DNA of 39,665 nt. Source: Verrucomicrobiota bacterium (GTDB taxonomy: Bacteria > Verrucomicrobiota > Verrucomicrobiia > Opitutales > Opitutaceae). This document shows, piece by piece, positions 7,989-16,557 of this stretch. The notes below the pieces were generated by a model. That model was not told where the DNA came from and ran no database searches. It saw nothing but the letters and a program-made list of their open reading frames with translations. Both the position numbers and the translations under genes were made by a program. The DNA is taken from the NCBI GenBank assembly GCA_023446865.1, contig JAEXPL010000225.1:1-39665 (forward strand), in the 5' to 3' direction. Numbering within the stretch: the stretch's first letter is position 1; each line of letters opens with the position of its first letter.

Positions 7989-9548
7989 TCAGAGCTTCAG
8001 CGCCGGTTTTTCGTCGGGCAGACGACCGTAGAGCTCCGCGATCTCGCGGAGGTAGGCGGTGCTGTTGCGGTCGAGGTTCTCGAGTTGTTCCGCCCGGTAG
8101 CGCCATTCCCAGTTGCCGTCGGGTTTCCCGGGGGTGTTGAACCGCGCGGAGCTGTCCAAGCTCAACAGGTCCTGCAGCGGAATGACGGCGAGGCGGCAGG
8201 GCGAGGCGAAGGCGGCGCGAATGAAGTCCCACGGAATCTCGGCGCCGCCGACGCGGAAGTAACGGCGGACATGGTCGCGAGTCTTCTCGTCGAGCGTGGC
8301 GTACCAGCCGCGGCTGGTGTCGTTGTCGTGCGTGCCGGGATAGAGCACGCAATTGGCTGCGTGATTGTGCGGCAGGTACAGGTTCTTGGCGTCGCCGCCG
8401 AAGGCGAACTGCGTGATCGCCATGCCCGGCAGCCCGGTGGCCTCGCGCAGGGCGATAACCTCGGGCGTGAGGACGCCAAGGTCCTCGGCGATGATCTTCG
8501 CCGACGGGAAGGCGGTGCGCACGGCACGGAAGAAGTCGAGGCCGGGACCGAGTTCCCAGGTGCCTTTGCGGGCGTTGGGGGCGCCGGCCGGGACGGCCCA
8601 ATAGCTCTCAAAACCGCGGAAATGGTCGATGCGGACCACGTCGCACAGATCAAAAGTGGCGGCCATTCGGCGTAGCCACCATGCGTAACCGGTCCGTTGA
8701 TGCGCCGGCCAGTCGTAGAGCGGGTTGCCCCAGAGTTGGCCGTCGGCGGAGAAGTAGTCGGGCGGCACGCCGGCGACGAAGGTCGGGCGACGCGTCGAGG
8801 GATCGAGGAGGAAGAGCGTGGGATTGGCCCAGACATCGGCGCTGTCGAGCGCGACGAAGATCGGAACATCGCCGACGACCTCGATTCCGAGTTTGGCGGC
8901 GCAGGCGCGGAGCTGACGCCATTGGCCGAAGAAGAGGTACTGGAGGAACTGGTGTGCGAAGATCTTCGGCGCCAGCGTGCGGCGCAGGGTGCCTTTTGCA
9001 GCCTTCTCGAAGTTGCGCTGTTCGGCCGGCCATTCCCACCAGGGACGGCCCGCGAAATGGTCCTTCAGAGCGAGGAAGTAGGCGTAATCATCGAGCCAGG
9101 CCGACTGCGCGGCGCAGAACTCGGCGAAATCGCCGTAGGGCAACGCGACGGGCTTTCTCTGATAACGGTCGGCCGCGGAGAACAGGACCGGCCATTTTTC
9201 CTGCCAGATTGCGCCGAAGTCGACGCGGTCGGAGGGCAGCCGGTCGAGTTTGGCCAGCTCAGCCCGCTGGAGCAGACCGGCCCCAACGAGCGGTTCGAGA
9301 TCGACGAGGTACGGGTTGCCGGCGAAGGCCGAGAACGATTGGTACGGCGAATTGCCGTAGCCGGTGGAGCCGAGCGGACAAACCTGCCAGTAGCTGAAAC
9401 CGGCCTTGGCGAGGAATTCGAGGAAACGGGCGGCATGGGCGTTGAGGGTGCCGATGCCGTGCGGACCGGGAAACGAAGTGGGGTGAAGCAGAACGCCGGA
9501 GGCTCGGTGATCGAGCCAGTTGAACAGCGGAGCAGTAGTTGGGCTCAT
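7989..9548 (-). CDS. malQ: 4-alpha-glucanotransferase (amylomaltase, GH77)
   Basis: This 519-aa cytosolic enzyme moves maltodextrin chains between glucans in glycogen and maltose metabolism. GH77 landmarks: LHPTSFPGPHGIGTLN near the start, VCPLGSTGYGNSPYQSFSAFAGNPYL, GDVPIFVALDSADVWANP, nucleophile Asp308 in VVRIDHFRGFESYW, acid/base Glu355 in IIAEDLGVL and the third carboxylate Asp408 in YPGTHDND. Length matches single-domain amylomaltases. I chose ATG 9548 (MSPTTAPLFNW); an in-frame GTG at 9608 would add 20 residues without family support. It is monocistronic here and ends facing oleB. Confidence 0.95.
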   Translation of the reverse strand: MSPTTAPLFNWLDHRASGVLLHPTSFPGPHGIGTLNAHAARFLEFLAKAGFSYWQVCPLGSTGYGNSPYQSFSAFAGNPYLVDLEPLVGAGLLQRAELAKLDRLPSDRVDFGAIWQEKWPVLFSAADRYQRKPVALPYGDFAEFCAAQSAWLDDYAYFLALKDHFAGRPWWEWPAEQRNFEKAAKGTLRRTLAPKIFAHQFLQYLFFGQWRQLRACAAKLGIEVVGDVPIFVALDSADVWANPTLFLLDPSTRRPTFVAGVPPDYFSADGQLWGNPLYDWPAHQRTGYAWWLRRMAATFDLCDVVRIDHFRGFESYWAVPAGAPNARKGTWELGPGLDFFRAVRTAFPSAKIIAEDLGVLTPEVIALREATGLPGMAITQFAFGGDAKNLYLPHNHAANCVLYPGTHDNDTSRGWYATLDEKTRDHVRRYFRVGGAEIPWDFIRAAFASPCRLAVIPLQDLLSLDSSARFNTPGKPDGNWEWRYRAEQLENLDRNSTAYLREIAELYGRLPDEKPALKL

Positions 9549-9608
9549 TGCGGTACGGACGAAAGCAGGGTTGAGGCCGTGCGGGAAGAACGGACTCGGC
9601 GAAATCAC

Positions 9609-9865
9609 CGCCGACTGAAGAGGAAAGAACGGGCAAGAGTTTCACTAGACATAATGCCTATTGTGCGTGCTGATACTGAAGGCTCAAAAGGGGGCTTTGG
9701 AGAATCGTGCAATCAGGAAGCATACCTCGCACCTTTCAGGAAGCATACTTCGCACCTTAGTCCTCGTTGGCCGTCCACTTACGCAAACTTCAGGAAGCAT
9801 ACCTCGCACCTTCAATTGTTGGGCTTTGTGTCGATGCAGGAAGTTCGGCTACCCCTCAATTCGCG
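9609..9865. other. Island left junction: repeats, no gene
   Basis: The 257 bases between malQ and the truncated methyltransferase hold three copies of a 23-bp repeat (9713-9812) and the decamer GGCTCAAAAG (9681-9690), which recurs at the right junction. I find no gene. The junction with recognisable methyltransferase sequence lies between about 9813 and 9870. Base composition falls well below that of malQ. Confidence 0.6.
9713..9812 (+). repeat. Left repeat array, three 23-bp copies
   Basis: Copies lie at 9713-9735, 9736-9758 and 9790-9812. The first two abut; the third follows after 31 bp. Each begins TCAGGAAGCATA and ends TCGCACCTT. Copies 1 and 3 are identical; copy 2 differs by one base. 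A decayed fourth copy may start near 9837 (CAGGAAG). The same core recurs in the right array. Confidence 0.85.
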
Positions 9866-11653
9866 ATGGCAGTTAGCTATAGGAAATTGCGGGAAAGCCT
9901 TCTGGAAGAAGTCTCTTGGCATGCCGTTGCCAGACTCGGCCCGAAAGGGTTCCAAACCCCCATGTGGGACTTTAACGTCGCGATGGTGGTGCTGAGTCGA
10001 GAAGATCCGTCAAAGGACCACAGGCTGGCAGGTGTGGATGTTGCAGAAAAAAGCACTCCCCCTGAAAAAGCTTTGGCCCTCGCAACGGCCCGCCTCGTCC
10101 ACATCGGGCAGAAAGCGCAACTGTCCAACCCTGAGGCGAAATTAAGTTTCGAGGAGGCAAGTCGTCTTCCCTTGCTTGCGAAATATGCTGAAGCATTGGT
10201 CGGCATTCAATCGGGTGACGACCCTCGATTCGTCATACAGTTCTGGGAGGTGAGAAACGTAGAGAGGAAAGTCTGGGAGGCATTCCAAATGACCCCGGAC
10301 GAGCTTACAACGATTGCAGGATGCACTTCCCTGATTCGATGGGAACAAGAGCGGGGTGACTTGTGCTGTAATTCCAACTCTCGGTTGCAGGGATTGGACG
10401 CGGTTGGCAAACCCGCGTTACTCATCCATCGGATGGGGGGAATTTTCGCATATCGTTTTGGAGGCGAAAGATTCCATCAAAACGTTGTTGCGGTCGTCCC
10501 TCGCGCTCCTGCCAACCTGCAGGCCATTTGGTGCTACTGTTCTTCTCCAGATTTTCTTCGTTCAGTGCGTGGAATTGACCAAGCACTTAAGGTAACAAAT
10601 GCGACGCTCGTTAAAGTCCCATTTGACCTAGCGCACTGGCAGAAGGTAGCAGGAGAGAAGTATCCGCACGGATTGCCGAAGCCGTTTTCGAACGACCCGA
10701 CGCAATGGCTGTTTAGCGGCCACCCCAAGGGCGCTGATCAGCCCTTGCACGTAGCCGTGGCACGACTGCTCGGTTACCGTTGGCCGCGGCAGACGGGATC
10801 CAGCTTCCCTGATTGCCCGGCGCTTGAGTCTGACGGCCTTGAAGAGCTCGCTGACGAAGATGGTATTGTCTGCCTCTCCGCGCTGCGCGGTGAGCGAGCC
10901 GCCTCCGATCGTCTTCGATCGCTTATATCTGCGGCCCTTGGCAGCTACGACGAGCACTCCCTGATAGCGGCGACCGGGAGCAAAGCCCGAAGCCTCGAAG
11001 ATTGGCTCAGCGACGACTTCTTTGCGCAGCACTGCCAGCTCTTCCACCAACGTCCGTTCATCTGGCACATCTGGGACGGCCTGACCGACGGCTTCCACGC
11101 ACTCGTCAACTATCACAAGCTGGCGGCAGCAGACGGAGCGGGCCGGAAACTCCTCGAAACGCTCACGTTCAGCTACCTAGGCGATTGGATCAAGAAACAG
11201 CAGGACGATATCGCGCACAAGAAGCCCGGCGCCGAAGACAGGCTCGTCGCCGCGCAGGCGCTTCAAACGGAACTGAAAGCCATCCTCGCCGGCGTACCTC
11301 CGTACGACCTTTTCGTCCGCTGGAAGCCGCTCCACCAGCTGGCCATCGGCTGGGCGCCTGACATCAATGACGGGGTGCGGTTGAACATCCGTCCCTTCAT
11401 GCTTGCCACCGATGTTGGCCGGAAAGGCGCTGGCATCCTACGCGCCAAGCCCGGCATCAAGTGGGACAAGGACCGCGGCAAAGAGCCTGAACGCTCCAAG
11501 GTCGATTTCCCCTGGTTCTGGTCTTGGGATGAAGCCTCCGAAGACTTCGGCGGTGGCTCGACCTTTGACGGCAACCGTTGGAACGACTGCCACTACACCC
11601 CCGCCGCCAAACGCGCCGCCCGCGAGCGCCAGGACAATTCGCGCAAACAATGA
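9866..11653 (+). CDS. C-terminal part of a large Eco57I/PglX-type adenine methyltransferase, 5' truncated
   Basis: These 595 residues match the region after the catalytic core (target-recognition and C-terminal parts) of very large N6-adenine methyltransferases of BREX/DISARM-type loci, which run to about 1100-1300 residues. Landmarks: DNPRFVIQFWEV-like segment, TNATLVKVPFDLAHWQKVA, KYPHGLPKPFSNDPTQWLF, FHQRPFIWHIWDGLTDGFHA, NDGVRLNIRPFM and the ending RWNDCHYTPAAKRAARE. No NPPF/NPPY motif and no SAM-binding motif exist in it or upstream, where only repeats and malQ lie. It therefore cannot methylate DNA as it stands. The ATG at 9866 is the first start inside homologous sequence. It overlaps pglZ by 4 bp (ATGA). 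Confidence 0.75.
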   Translation: MAVSYRKLRESLLEEVSWHAVARLGPKGFQTPMWDFNVAMVVLSREDPSKDHRLAGVDVAEKSTPPEKALALATARLVHIGQKAQLSNPEAKLSFEEASRLPLLAKYAEALVGIQSGDDPRFVIQFWEVRNVERKVWEAFQMTPDELTTIAGCTSLIRWEQERGDLCCNSNSRLQGLDAVGKPALLIHRMGGIFAYRFGGERFHQNVVAVVPRAPANLQAIWCYCSSPDFLRSVRGIDQALKVTNATLVKVPFDLAHWQKVAGEKYPHGLPKPFSNDPTQWLFSGHPKGADQPLHVAVARLLGYRWPRQTGSSFPDCPALESDGLEELADEDGIVCLSALRGERAASDRLRSLISAALGSYDEHSLIAATGSKARSLEDWLSDDFFAQHCQLFHQRPFIWHIWDGLTDGFHALVNYHKLAAADGAGRKLLETLTFSYLGDWIKKQQDDIAHKKPGAEDRLVAAQALQTELKAILAGVPPYDLFVRWKPLHQLAIGWAPDINDGVRLNIRPFMLATDVGRKGAGILRAKPGIKWDKDRGKEPERSKVDFPWFWSWDEASEDFGGGSTFDGNRWNDCHYTPAAKRAARERQDNSRKQ

Positions 11654-13974
11654 ATCCGTCCCACGCACTTCTCGATGTCGTAGCCGACGGGCTTCGCGCT
11701 GCCGCGACCAATTATCACGTCGGGGTCGAGGAACCGCCTTCGGTTGTGCTCTGGACGGACCCGGATGGCGTTTGGAAGCCCCTGGTCGGAATTCTTCAGA
11801 ATCTGATGCCCGAGCTGCTGGTGCTCGGCGACTTCGCACCCGAGAAGCGGTCCGGACCGGTCATCTGGCTAAAGTGCGCGATCGCCGGCAAGGTCCCTGA
11901 GTTCACGTTGCCGGCAGGAACAGTCCCGATCCTCTACCTCCCTGGTGTTGCACGCCACGAACTGCGGAATGCCGATCAGTGCCGTTGGGAGCTCCAGCCT
12001 CTCGTCGAATTGCTGTACCGCGGCACCGTCTGGACTCACCGTAATGGCCGAGACTGGACCATCGAAGCCTTCTTCCAAGCCGACGACGGACTGGCGCTTG
12101 ATCTCTCGAACGACGATCAGACTCGCCTAGCTTTGCGCTCGGCCCTCACCGCGCTGGCGAAGACCCCGGTGTCACAGCTCCGTGGCCATCGCCTTGAAGC
12201 GGCAGACTTCAACTCCATCCTTGTCGGGGATACGCCTCGCGACGTCCTGAGCTGGATGGGGGCGGCAGAAGCTGTCCGCAAGGAGTGGGGTCCTGAACGC
12301 TGGCAGGCATTTCGCGCCCGGTGTCAGGACGAGTTTGGTTTCGACCCGGAAAGGACCGATACAATCATCGCTGCAGAGAAGCTCGGTCGTCGCGGCAATG
12401 CTGCCTGGCGTCGACTTTGGGACCGATACTGCGAGGCGCCCGCCCTGTTCAGCGGTGTCCGGGAAACACTCGATCGCGCTCAGCCGGCGGAACTGGTCCA
12501 CACCGAGCCAGACTCCTGGCCGGCAGAAAACGAGAAGCAGGAGTCAGAACTTCGCCGCGAGCTGCTCGCCCTGGCGGACGTGCCGCCACATGTCGCTCGG
12601 CAGAAGATAGCGGATCTGGAACAACAACACGGCCTTCGCCGCAAATGGGTGTGGGCGAGGCTCGATGAAGCACCGCTCGCGCTGTCCTTGGCGGCGCTTC
12701 ACCGCTTGGCAGAGGCTACCCGGGTTGTCCCTTCATGTGAGTCAATTTCGCAGTTGGTGACTTGGTATACCGACAGCGGCTGGCAGGCAGATGCGGCCGT
12801 CCTTGAGGCGCTCCGACCGCTGCACCAACCACAGGACGTCGCAGCGCTGACCACGGCAATTCGATCGGTCTATGCTCCTTGGTTGGAGGAGTCGGCACGT
12901 CGCCTCCAGGACCTCATCGGCAAAACGGGCACCTACAAAGACGCCTCCGTCAAAGCGGCCGAGGGCGAATGCCTTCTCTTCGTCGACGGCCTGCGGTATG
13001 ACGCCGGCCAGTTGCTCGCCTCGATGCTCGGAGAGGCGAATCTCCAAGTGGAATGCGCCACGCGTTTTGCGGCACTGCCGACCGTAACGCCTACCGCCAA
13101 ACCCGCAGTTTCCCCAGTCGCGGATCAGTGCCACGGAGCCAATCTTCCCCCGGACTTCAGACCGCTTGGCCCCGACGGAAAAGACCTGACGCCGTATAGC
13201 TTCGGGAAGACTCTCGACGGTAGTGGCTACGAGCGGCTCAAGGACGGCGAACTCCTAGGACCGACCTCAACCGATTCCCGCGGGTGGCTCGAAACCGGGC
13301 GGATCGACAGTCGCGGCCACGAACTCGGGGCGGAGCTTGCCATGCTCATTCCCGGGGAGCTGCAGCGAGTCGTCTCGCTGGTTGAACAGCTGCTAGCCGC
13401 CGGATGGCGCAAGGTGACGATCGTGACCGATCATGGCTGGCTCCTTCTGCCCGGCGGACTGGAAAAGTACGAGCTTCCCGGATTTCTCGTCGAAAGCCGT
13501 TGGTCCCGATGCGCCGCGATCAAGGGGCAAAGCAACCCCGGAGTGCAGACCGTGCTCTGGCACTGGAACAACGCCGAACTGGTCGCCGTGGCTCCTGGGG
13601 CCAAGGCCTTCAAGAAGGGCGAATCTTATGCCCACGGCGGCGTGAGTCTGCAGGAATGCGTTACTCCCCTCCTCCGCACCACCGCCGGCGGTGGCACTGG
13701 TGTTGGTTCAGTGAAGGTCGTGGAGATGAAATGGAAGCGGTTGCGCTGTGCCATCGAGCTCAACCACGGAGCTCCCGGTTTGCGCGTCGATCTCCGACGG
13801 GACCCCTCTGACGCGGAGTCTTCCGTGCTTGCTGCGGCACGGGAAATTGAACCCGACGGACAGGTCTCGGTGCTGGTCCCCAACGAGGACCTCGCCGGCA
13901 AGAAGGCAACGGTCGTCATTCTCGATGCCGACGGCGCAATTCAGGCAACGGCAGAAACTCAGATCGGCGGGTAA
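11650..13974 (+). CDS. pglZ: BREX-type PglZ, alkaline-phosphatase-superfamily protein
   Basis: This 774-aa protein has a C-terminal PglZ domain of the alkaline phosphatase superfamily, a core protein of all BREX phage-defence types. Metal-binding motifs: D446 in LLFVDGLRYDAG, D594-H595 in VTDHGWLLLPGG and H662 in YAHGGVSLQECVTP. The order is as expected for an intact PglZ. The N-terminal 400 residues are helical and match my memory of the group labelled PglZ type B. The start overlaps the methyltransferase stop (ATGA), so the two are coupled. brxL follows 17 bp later. The gene looks full length, unlike its upstream neighbour. Confidence 0.88.
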   Translation: MNPSHALLDVVADGLRAAATNYHVGVEEPPSVVLWTDPDGVWKPLVGILQNLMPELLVLGDFAPEKRSGPVIWLKCAIAGKVPEFTLPAGTVPILYLPGVARHELRNADQCRWELQPLVELLYRGTVWTHRNGRDWTIEAFFQADDGLALDLSNDDQTRLALRSALTALAKTPVSQLRGHRLEAADFNSILVGDTPRDVLSWMGAAEAVRKEWGPERWQAFRARCQDEFGFDPERTDTIIAAEKLGRRGNAAWRRLWDRYCEAPALFSGVRETLDRAQPAELVHTEPDSWPAENEKQESELRRELLALADVPPHVARQKIADLEQQHGLRRKWVWARLDEAPLALSLAALHRLAEATRVVPSCESISQLVTWYTDSGWQADAAVLEALRPLHQPQDVAALTTAIRSVYAPWLEESARRLQDLIGKTGTYKDASVKAAEGECLLFVDGLRYDAGQLLASMLGEANLQVECATRFAALPTVTPTAKPAVSPVADQCHGANLPPDFRPLGPDGKDLTPYSFGKTLDGSGYERLKDGELLGPTSTDSRGWLETGRIDSRGHELGAELAMLIPGELQRVVSLVEQLLAAGWRKVTIVTDHGWLLLPGGLEKYELPGFLVESRWSRCAAIKGQSNPGVQTVLWHWNNAELVAVAPGAKAFKKGESYAHGGVSLQECVTPLLRTTAGGGTGVGSVKVVEMKWKRLRCAIELNHGAPGLRVDLRRDPSDAESSVLAAAREIEPDGQVSVLVPNEDLAGKKATVVILDADGAIQATAETQIGG

Positions 13975-13991
13975 CAACCAAGGAAACTACT

Positions 13992-16040
13992 ATGCAACTC
14001 GACTCTCTCGACCAACTCGCTGCCCGCCCCTTCGATGGCTTCCTGGTCCGCAAAGATCTCGTGCGGAAATACGCGCGCCAGTACCCCGTCCCCACCTACG
14101 TCGTCGAATTTCTGCTTGGACGTTATTGCGCATCCACCGACGAGAAAGAAATTCAGGAAGGCCTCGCGGTCGTCGAACAACAGCTCAACAACCGCACCGT
14201 CCGCGCCGGCGAGGAAGAGCTCTTCAAGGCCCGCGCCCGCAACGACGGCACCGTCAAACTGATCGACATCGTCAAGGCCCGCCTCGACGCGAAGAACGAC
14301 TGCTATCTGGCGGAGCTTCCCAGCCTCAATCTCCGCGACGTTCAGGTCGGCGACAAATTCGTGCGAGAGCACGAGCGTATGCTGACAGATGGCTTCTACG
14401 CCGAGGTCACCCTCGGATATGATGCGGTGATTGCCGAGGAACGGAACGGTCGGCCCTTCTTCATCGAGTCGCTTCGACCAATCCAACTCTCAAGCGCCAA
14501 TGCCCTCGATACGCTCCGTGAAGGGCGGGCTGCCTTCGACCTGAACCAATGGGTTGATTTCCTAATTCGCTCCATCGGCTTGGAACCGTCTGCTCTTTCG
14601 GACCGGGCCAAGCAGGTCGTCCTCCTGCGGATGATTCCGTTCGTTGAATCCAATTTCAACATGGTCGAGCTGGGGCCCCGAGGCACCGGCAAGAGCCATC
14701 TCTTCCAGCAGATTTCTCCGTACTCCCACCTGATTTCGGGCGGCAAGGCCACGGTGGCGAAGATGTTCGTGAACAATGCGAGTGGCCAAAAGGGCCTCGT
14801 TTGCCTCTACGACGTCGTGTGTTTCGATGAAATCTCCGGCGTCTCCTTCGATCAGAAGGACGGCGTCAACATCATGAAGGGCTACATGGCTTCGGGCGAG
14901 TTCAGCCGAGGCAAGGAAAGCATTCGAGCCCAAGGGAGTATCGTGATGGTCGGCAACTTCGACGTCGATGTGGAGCAGCAGCAACGCATCGGCCACCTCC
15001 TCAGCCCACTCCCCGTGGACATGCGCGATGACACGGCCTTCCAAGACCGCATCCACGCCTACGTGCCCGGATGGGATTTTCCCAAGCTGAATCCAAATCA
15101 GCATCTCACCAACAACTTTGGCCTGGTGAGCGATTTCCTGAGCGAGTGCTGGAGCAAGCTGCGCTCCGGCAGCCGTGTGAATGCCCTACAGGGCCGCGTC
15201 CGTTTCGGCGGGGCTCTCAGTGGTCGCGACATCGAGGCTGTGAACAAAACGGTGAGCGGCCTTGTGAAGCTTCTCTTCCCCGACTCATCCCTGCCCATCG
15301 CCGATACCGACCTCGAATGGATTGTGCGCATCGCGCTCGAGTCCCGGCGCCGGGTGAAGGAACAACAGCGCAAGTGCCTCAAGAGCGAGTTCCGGAACAC
15401 ACACTTCAGCTTCCACCTCGGCGCCGATGGGGTGGAGCAGTTTGTGTCGACCCCGGAGATGCACAGCGACAGTGCCATTGACGCCGACCCGCTGCCTCCC
15501 GGACAGGTCTGGGCGATCAGCACCGGTTCCCCGGAAGCCGGCCCAGGGCTTTACCGCATCGAGGCCACCTCGGGACCTGGCAGCGGTGTGCGCATCCTCA
15601 ACTCCCCGACGCCCCCGGGATTCCGGGAGAGCGTTAAGGTTGGCGAACAGAACCTCTACACCCGTGCCAAGGCGCTCGTTGGTGAGCGCGATCCCCGGGA
15701 CCATGAGTTCTCGATTCAAATGAGGGCCATCGACAATGACCGGACCGGAAACGGCCTCGGACTCGGCATCGTGGTAGCCCTCGCCGGCAGTCTACTTGAG
15801 CGAAACACCAAGGGTGGCCTGATCATCGTCGGCCAGCTCAACCTCGGTGGTTCGGTAGAAATGATTCCCAATCCCGTGGCGATCGCGGAGATCGCGGCAG
15901 AAAAAAAAGCCCAGGTCCTTCTCCTGCCGGTGGCCGCCCGCCGGCAACTGAACGATCTGCCCGACGACATCTGGACCAAGCTCCGGATCGAGTTCTATGC
16001 AGATGCCGTGGATGCCGTATTCAAAGCACTGATGGAGTAG
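13992..16040 (+). CDS. brxL: BREX protein BrxL, AAA+ with Lon-like C-terminal domain
   Basis: This 682-aa protein is BrxL. It has a Walker A at 228-235 (GPRGTGKS), a Walker B at about 275-281 (VVCFDEIS) and, further on, a sensor-like segment VMVGNFDVDV. The C-terminal 130 residues have the Lon protease fold pattern (IVVALAGSLLERNTKGGLIIVGQLNLGGSV). The position of the Lon catalytic Ser (PSAG) reads TGNGLGLG, and the Lys position (KEKLLAA) reads NPVAIAEIA, so I cannot place a protease dyad. A clear AAGGA Shine-Dalgarno stands 7 bp before the ATG. It belongs to the same transcript as pglZ. Known BrxL proteins assemble on DNA and act in phage restriction. Confidence 0.88.
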   Translation: MQLDSLDQLAARPFDGFLVRKDLVRKYARQYPVPTYVVEFLLGRYCASTDEKEIQEGLAVVEQQLNNRTVRAGEEELFKARARNDGTVKLIDIVKARLDAKNDCYLAELPSLNLRDVQVGDKFVREHERMLTDGFYAEVTLGYDAVIAEERNGRPFFIESLRPIQLSSANALDTLREGRAAFDLNQWVDFLIRSIGLEPSALSDRAKQVVLLRMIPFVESNFNMVELGPRGTGKSHLFQQISPYSHLISGGKATVAKMFVNNASGQKGLVCLYDVVCFDEISGVSFDQKDGVNIMKGYMASGEFSRGKESIRAQGSIVMVGNFDVDVEQQQRIGHLLSPLPVDMRDDTAFQDRIHAYVPGWDFPKLNPNQHLTNNFGLVSDFLSECWSKLRSGSRVNALQGRVRFGGALSGRDIEAVNKTVSGLVKLLFPDSSLPIADTDLEWIVRIALESRRRVKEQQRKCLKSEFRNTHFSFHLGADGVEQFVSTPEMHSDSAIDADPLPPGQVWAISTGSPEAGPGLYRIEATSGPGSGVRILNSPTPPGFRESVKVGEQNLYTRAKALVGERDPRDHEFSIQMRAIDNDRTGNGLGLGIVVALAGSLLERNTKGGLIIVGQLNLGGSVEMIPNPVAIAEIAAEKKAQVLLLPVAARRQLNDLPDDIWTKLRIEFYADAVDAVFKALME

Positions 16041-16293
16041 AGCGGCCACTCCCCTTGCCTGACTCGCAGCGGCGGGCTGTAGTTTATGACACAACATGGA
16101 CTTGCTCTTTGGCAGGTCGGTGACGAACCTGAGCAAGTTCATTACACCCACTTCTGCATCAAGAGTGATCCCGCGTGAGCGGGGTCTGCCAACCGGGCGA
16201 GGAGAACGCCACGGTGGATCCCCGGAGCCGAATGCTTCGGGGGATGTGGGCCAGGCGACCAGCCTGGCCAACCCGAACTCTCCCTTGGAGCAG
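16041..16293. repeat. Two intergenic hairpins between brxL and the small ORF
   Basis: This 253-bp stretch holds two stem-loops in a row: CCCCGGA/TTCGGGG (16220-16242, 9-nt loop, one G-U) and GGCCAGGC/GCCTGGCC (16249-16269, 5-nt loop). Neither has a U-tract. They look like intergenic repeat hairpins rather than a terminator. The open frame that runs through them from 16096 has no coding character before about 16294. Confidence 0.5.
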
Positions 16294-16557
16294 ATGCACA
16301 ACGACACTGACCCAATGAGTAATGTCCCTTCGCTTCGTATCAACCCAGCCAATCCCGACCACCACATCTGGAACAACAACGGGACTTGGTGGCTGCACCT
16401 TTCCGTGTCGGAGCAACCATGGCTGAAAGCGCGGCGGCTCCGCCGATCGCTCGGGACCGCTTGCCGGGAGTTGGCGAGGGAGCGCCGGGATGCCTTCATG
16501 CTCCGCCTCTTGAGCGCCTCGCCAGCGACAATGACGTACGCGGGGAGGGCTGCTTGA
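16294..16557 (+). CDS. Small protein resembling an integrase Arm-DNA-binding domain
   Basis: This 87-aa protein (or 80 aa from ATG 16315) has a compact core: NPDHHIWNNNGTWWLHLSVSE, then a basic helix KARRLRRSLGTACRELARERRDAFMLRL. The pattern (W.NNGTWW...., R.R.SLGT, AR..RD) recalls the N-terminal Arm-type DNA-binding domain of tyrosine recombinases, but no catalytic domain follows. The stop TGA shares its A with the metK ATG (TGATG), so it should be translationally coupled to metK. GGAG stands close before the 16294 ATG. That coupling and the conserved-looking core make it a real gene. DNA binding is an inference. Confidence 0.6.
   Translation: MHNDTDPMSNVPSLRINPANPDHHIWNNNGTWWLHLSVSEQPWLKARRLRRSLGTACRELARERRDAFMLRLLSASPATMTYAGRAA

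Noticed and set aside
9713..9812. Possible CRISPR array
   Set aside because: Only three copies, with spacings of 0 and 31 bp, copies at a distant site in both orientations, and no cas genes in the window.
16096..16293. An N-terminal extension of the small ORF before metK
   Set aside because: This stretch contains two intergenic hairpins and reads as non-coding; protein-like sequence begins at about 16294.
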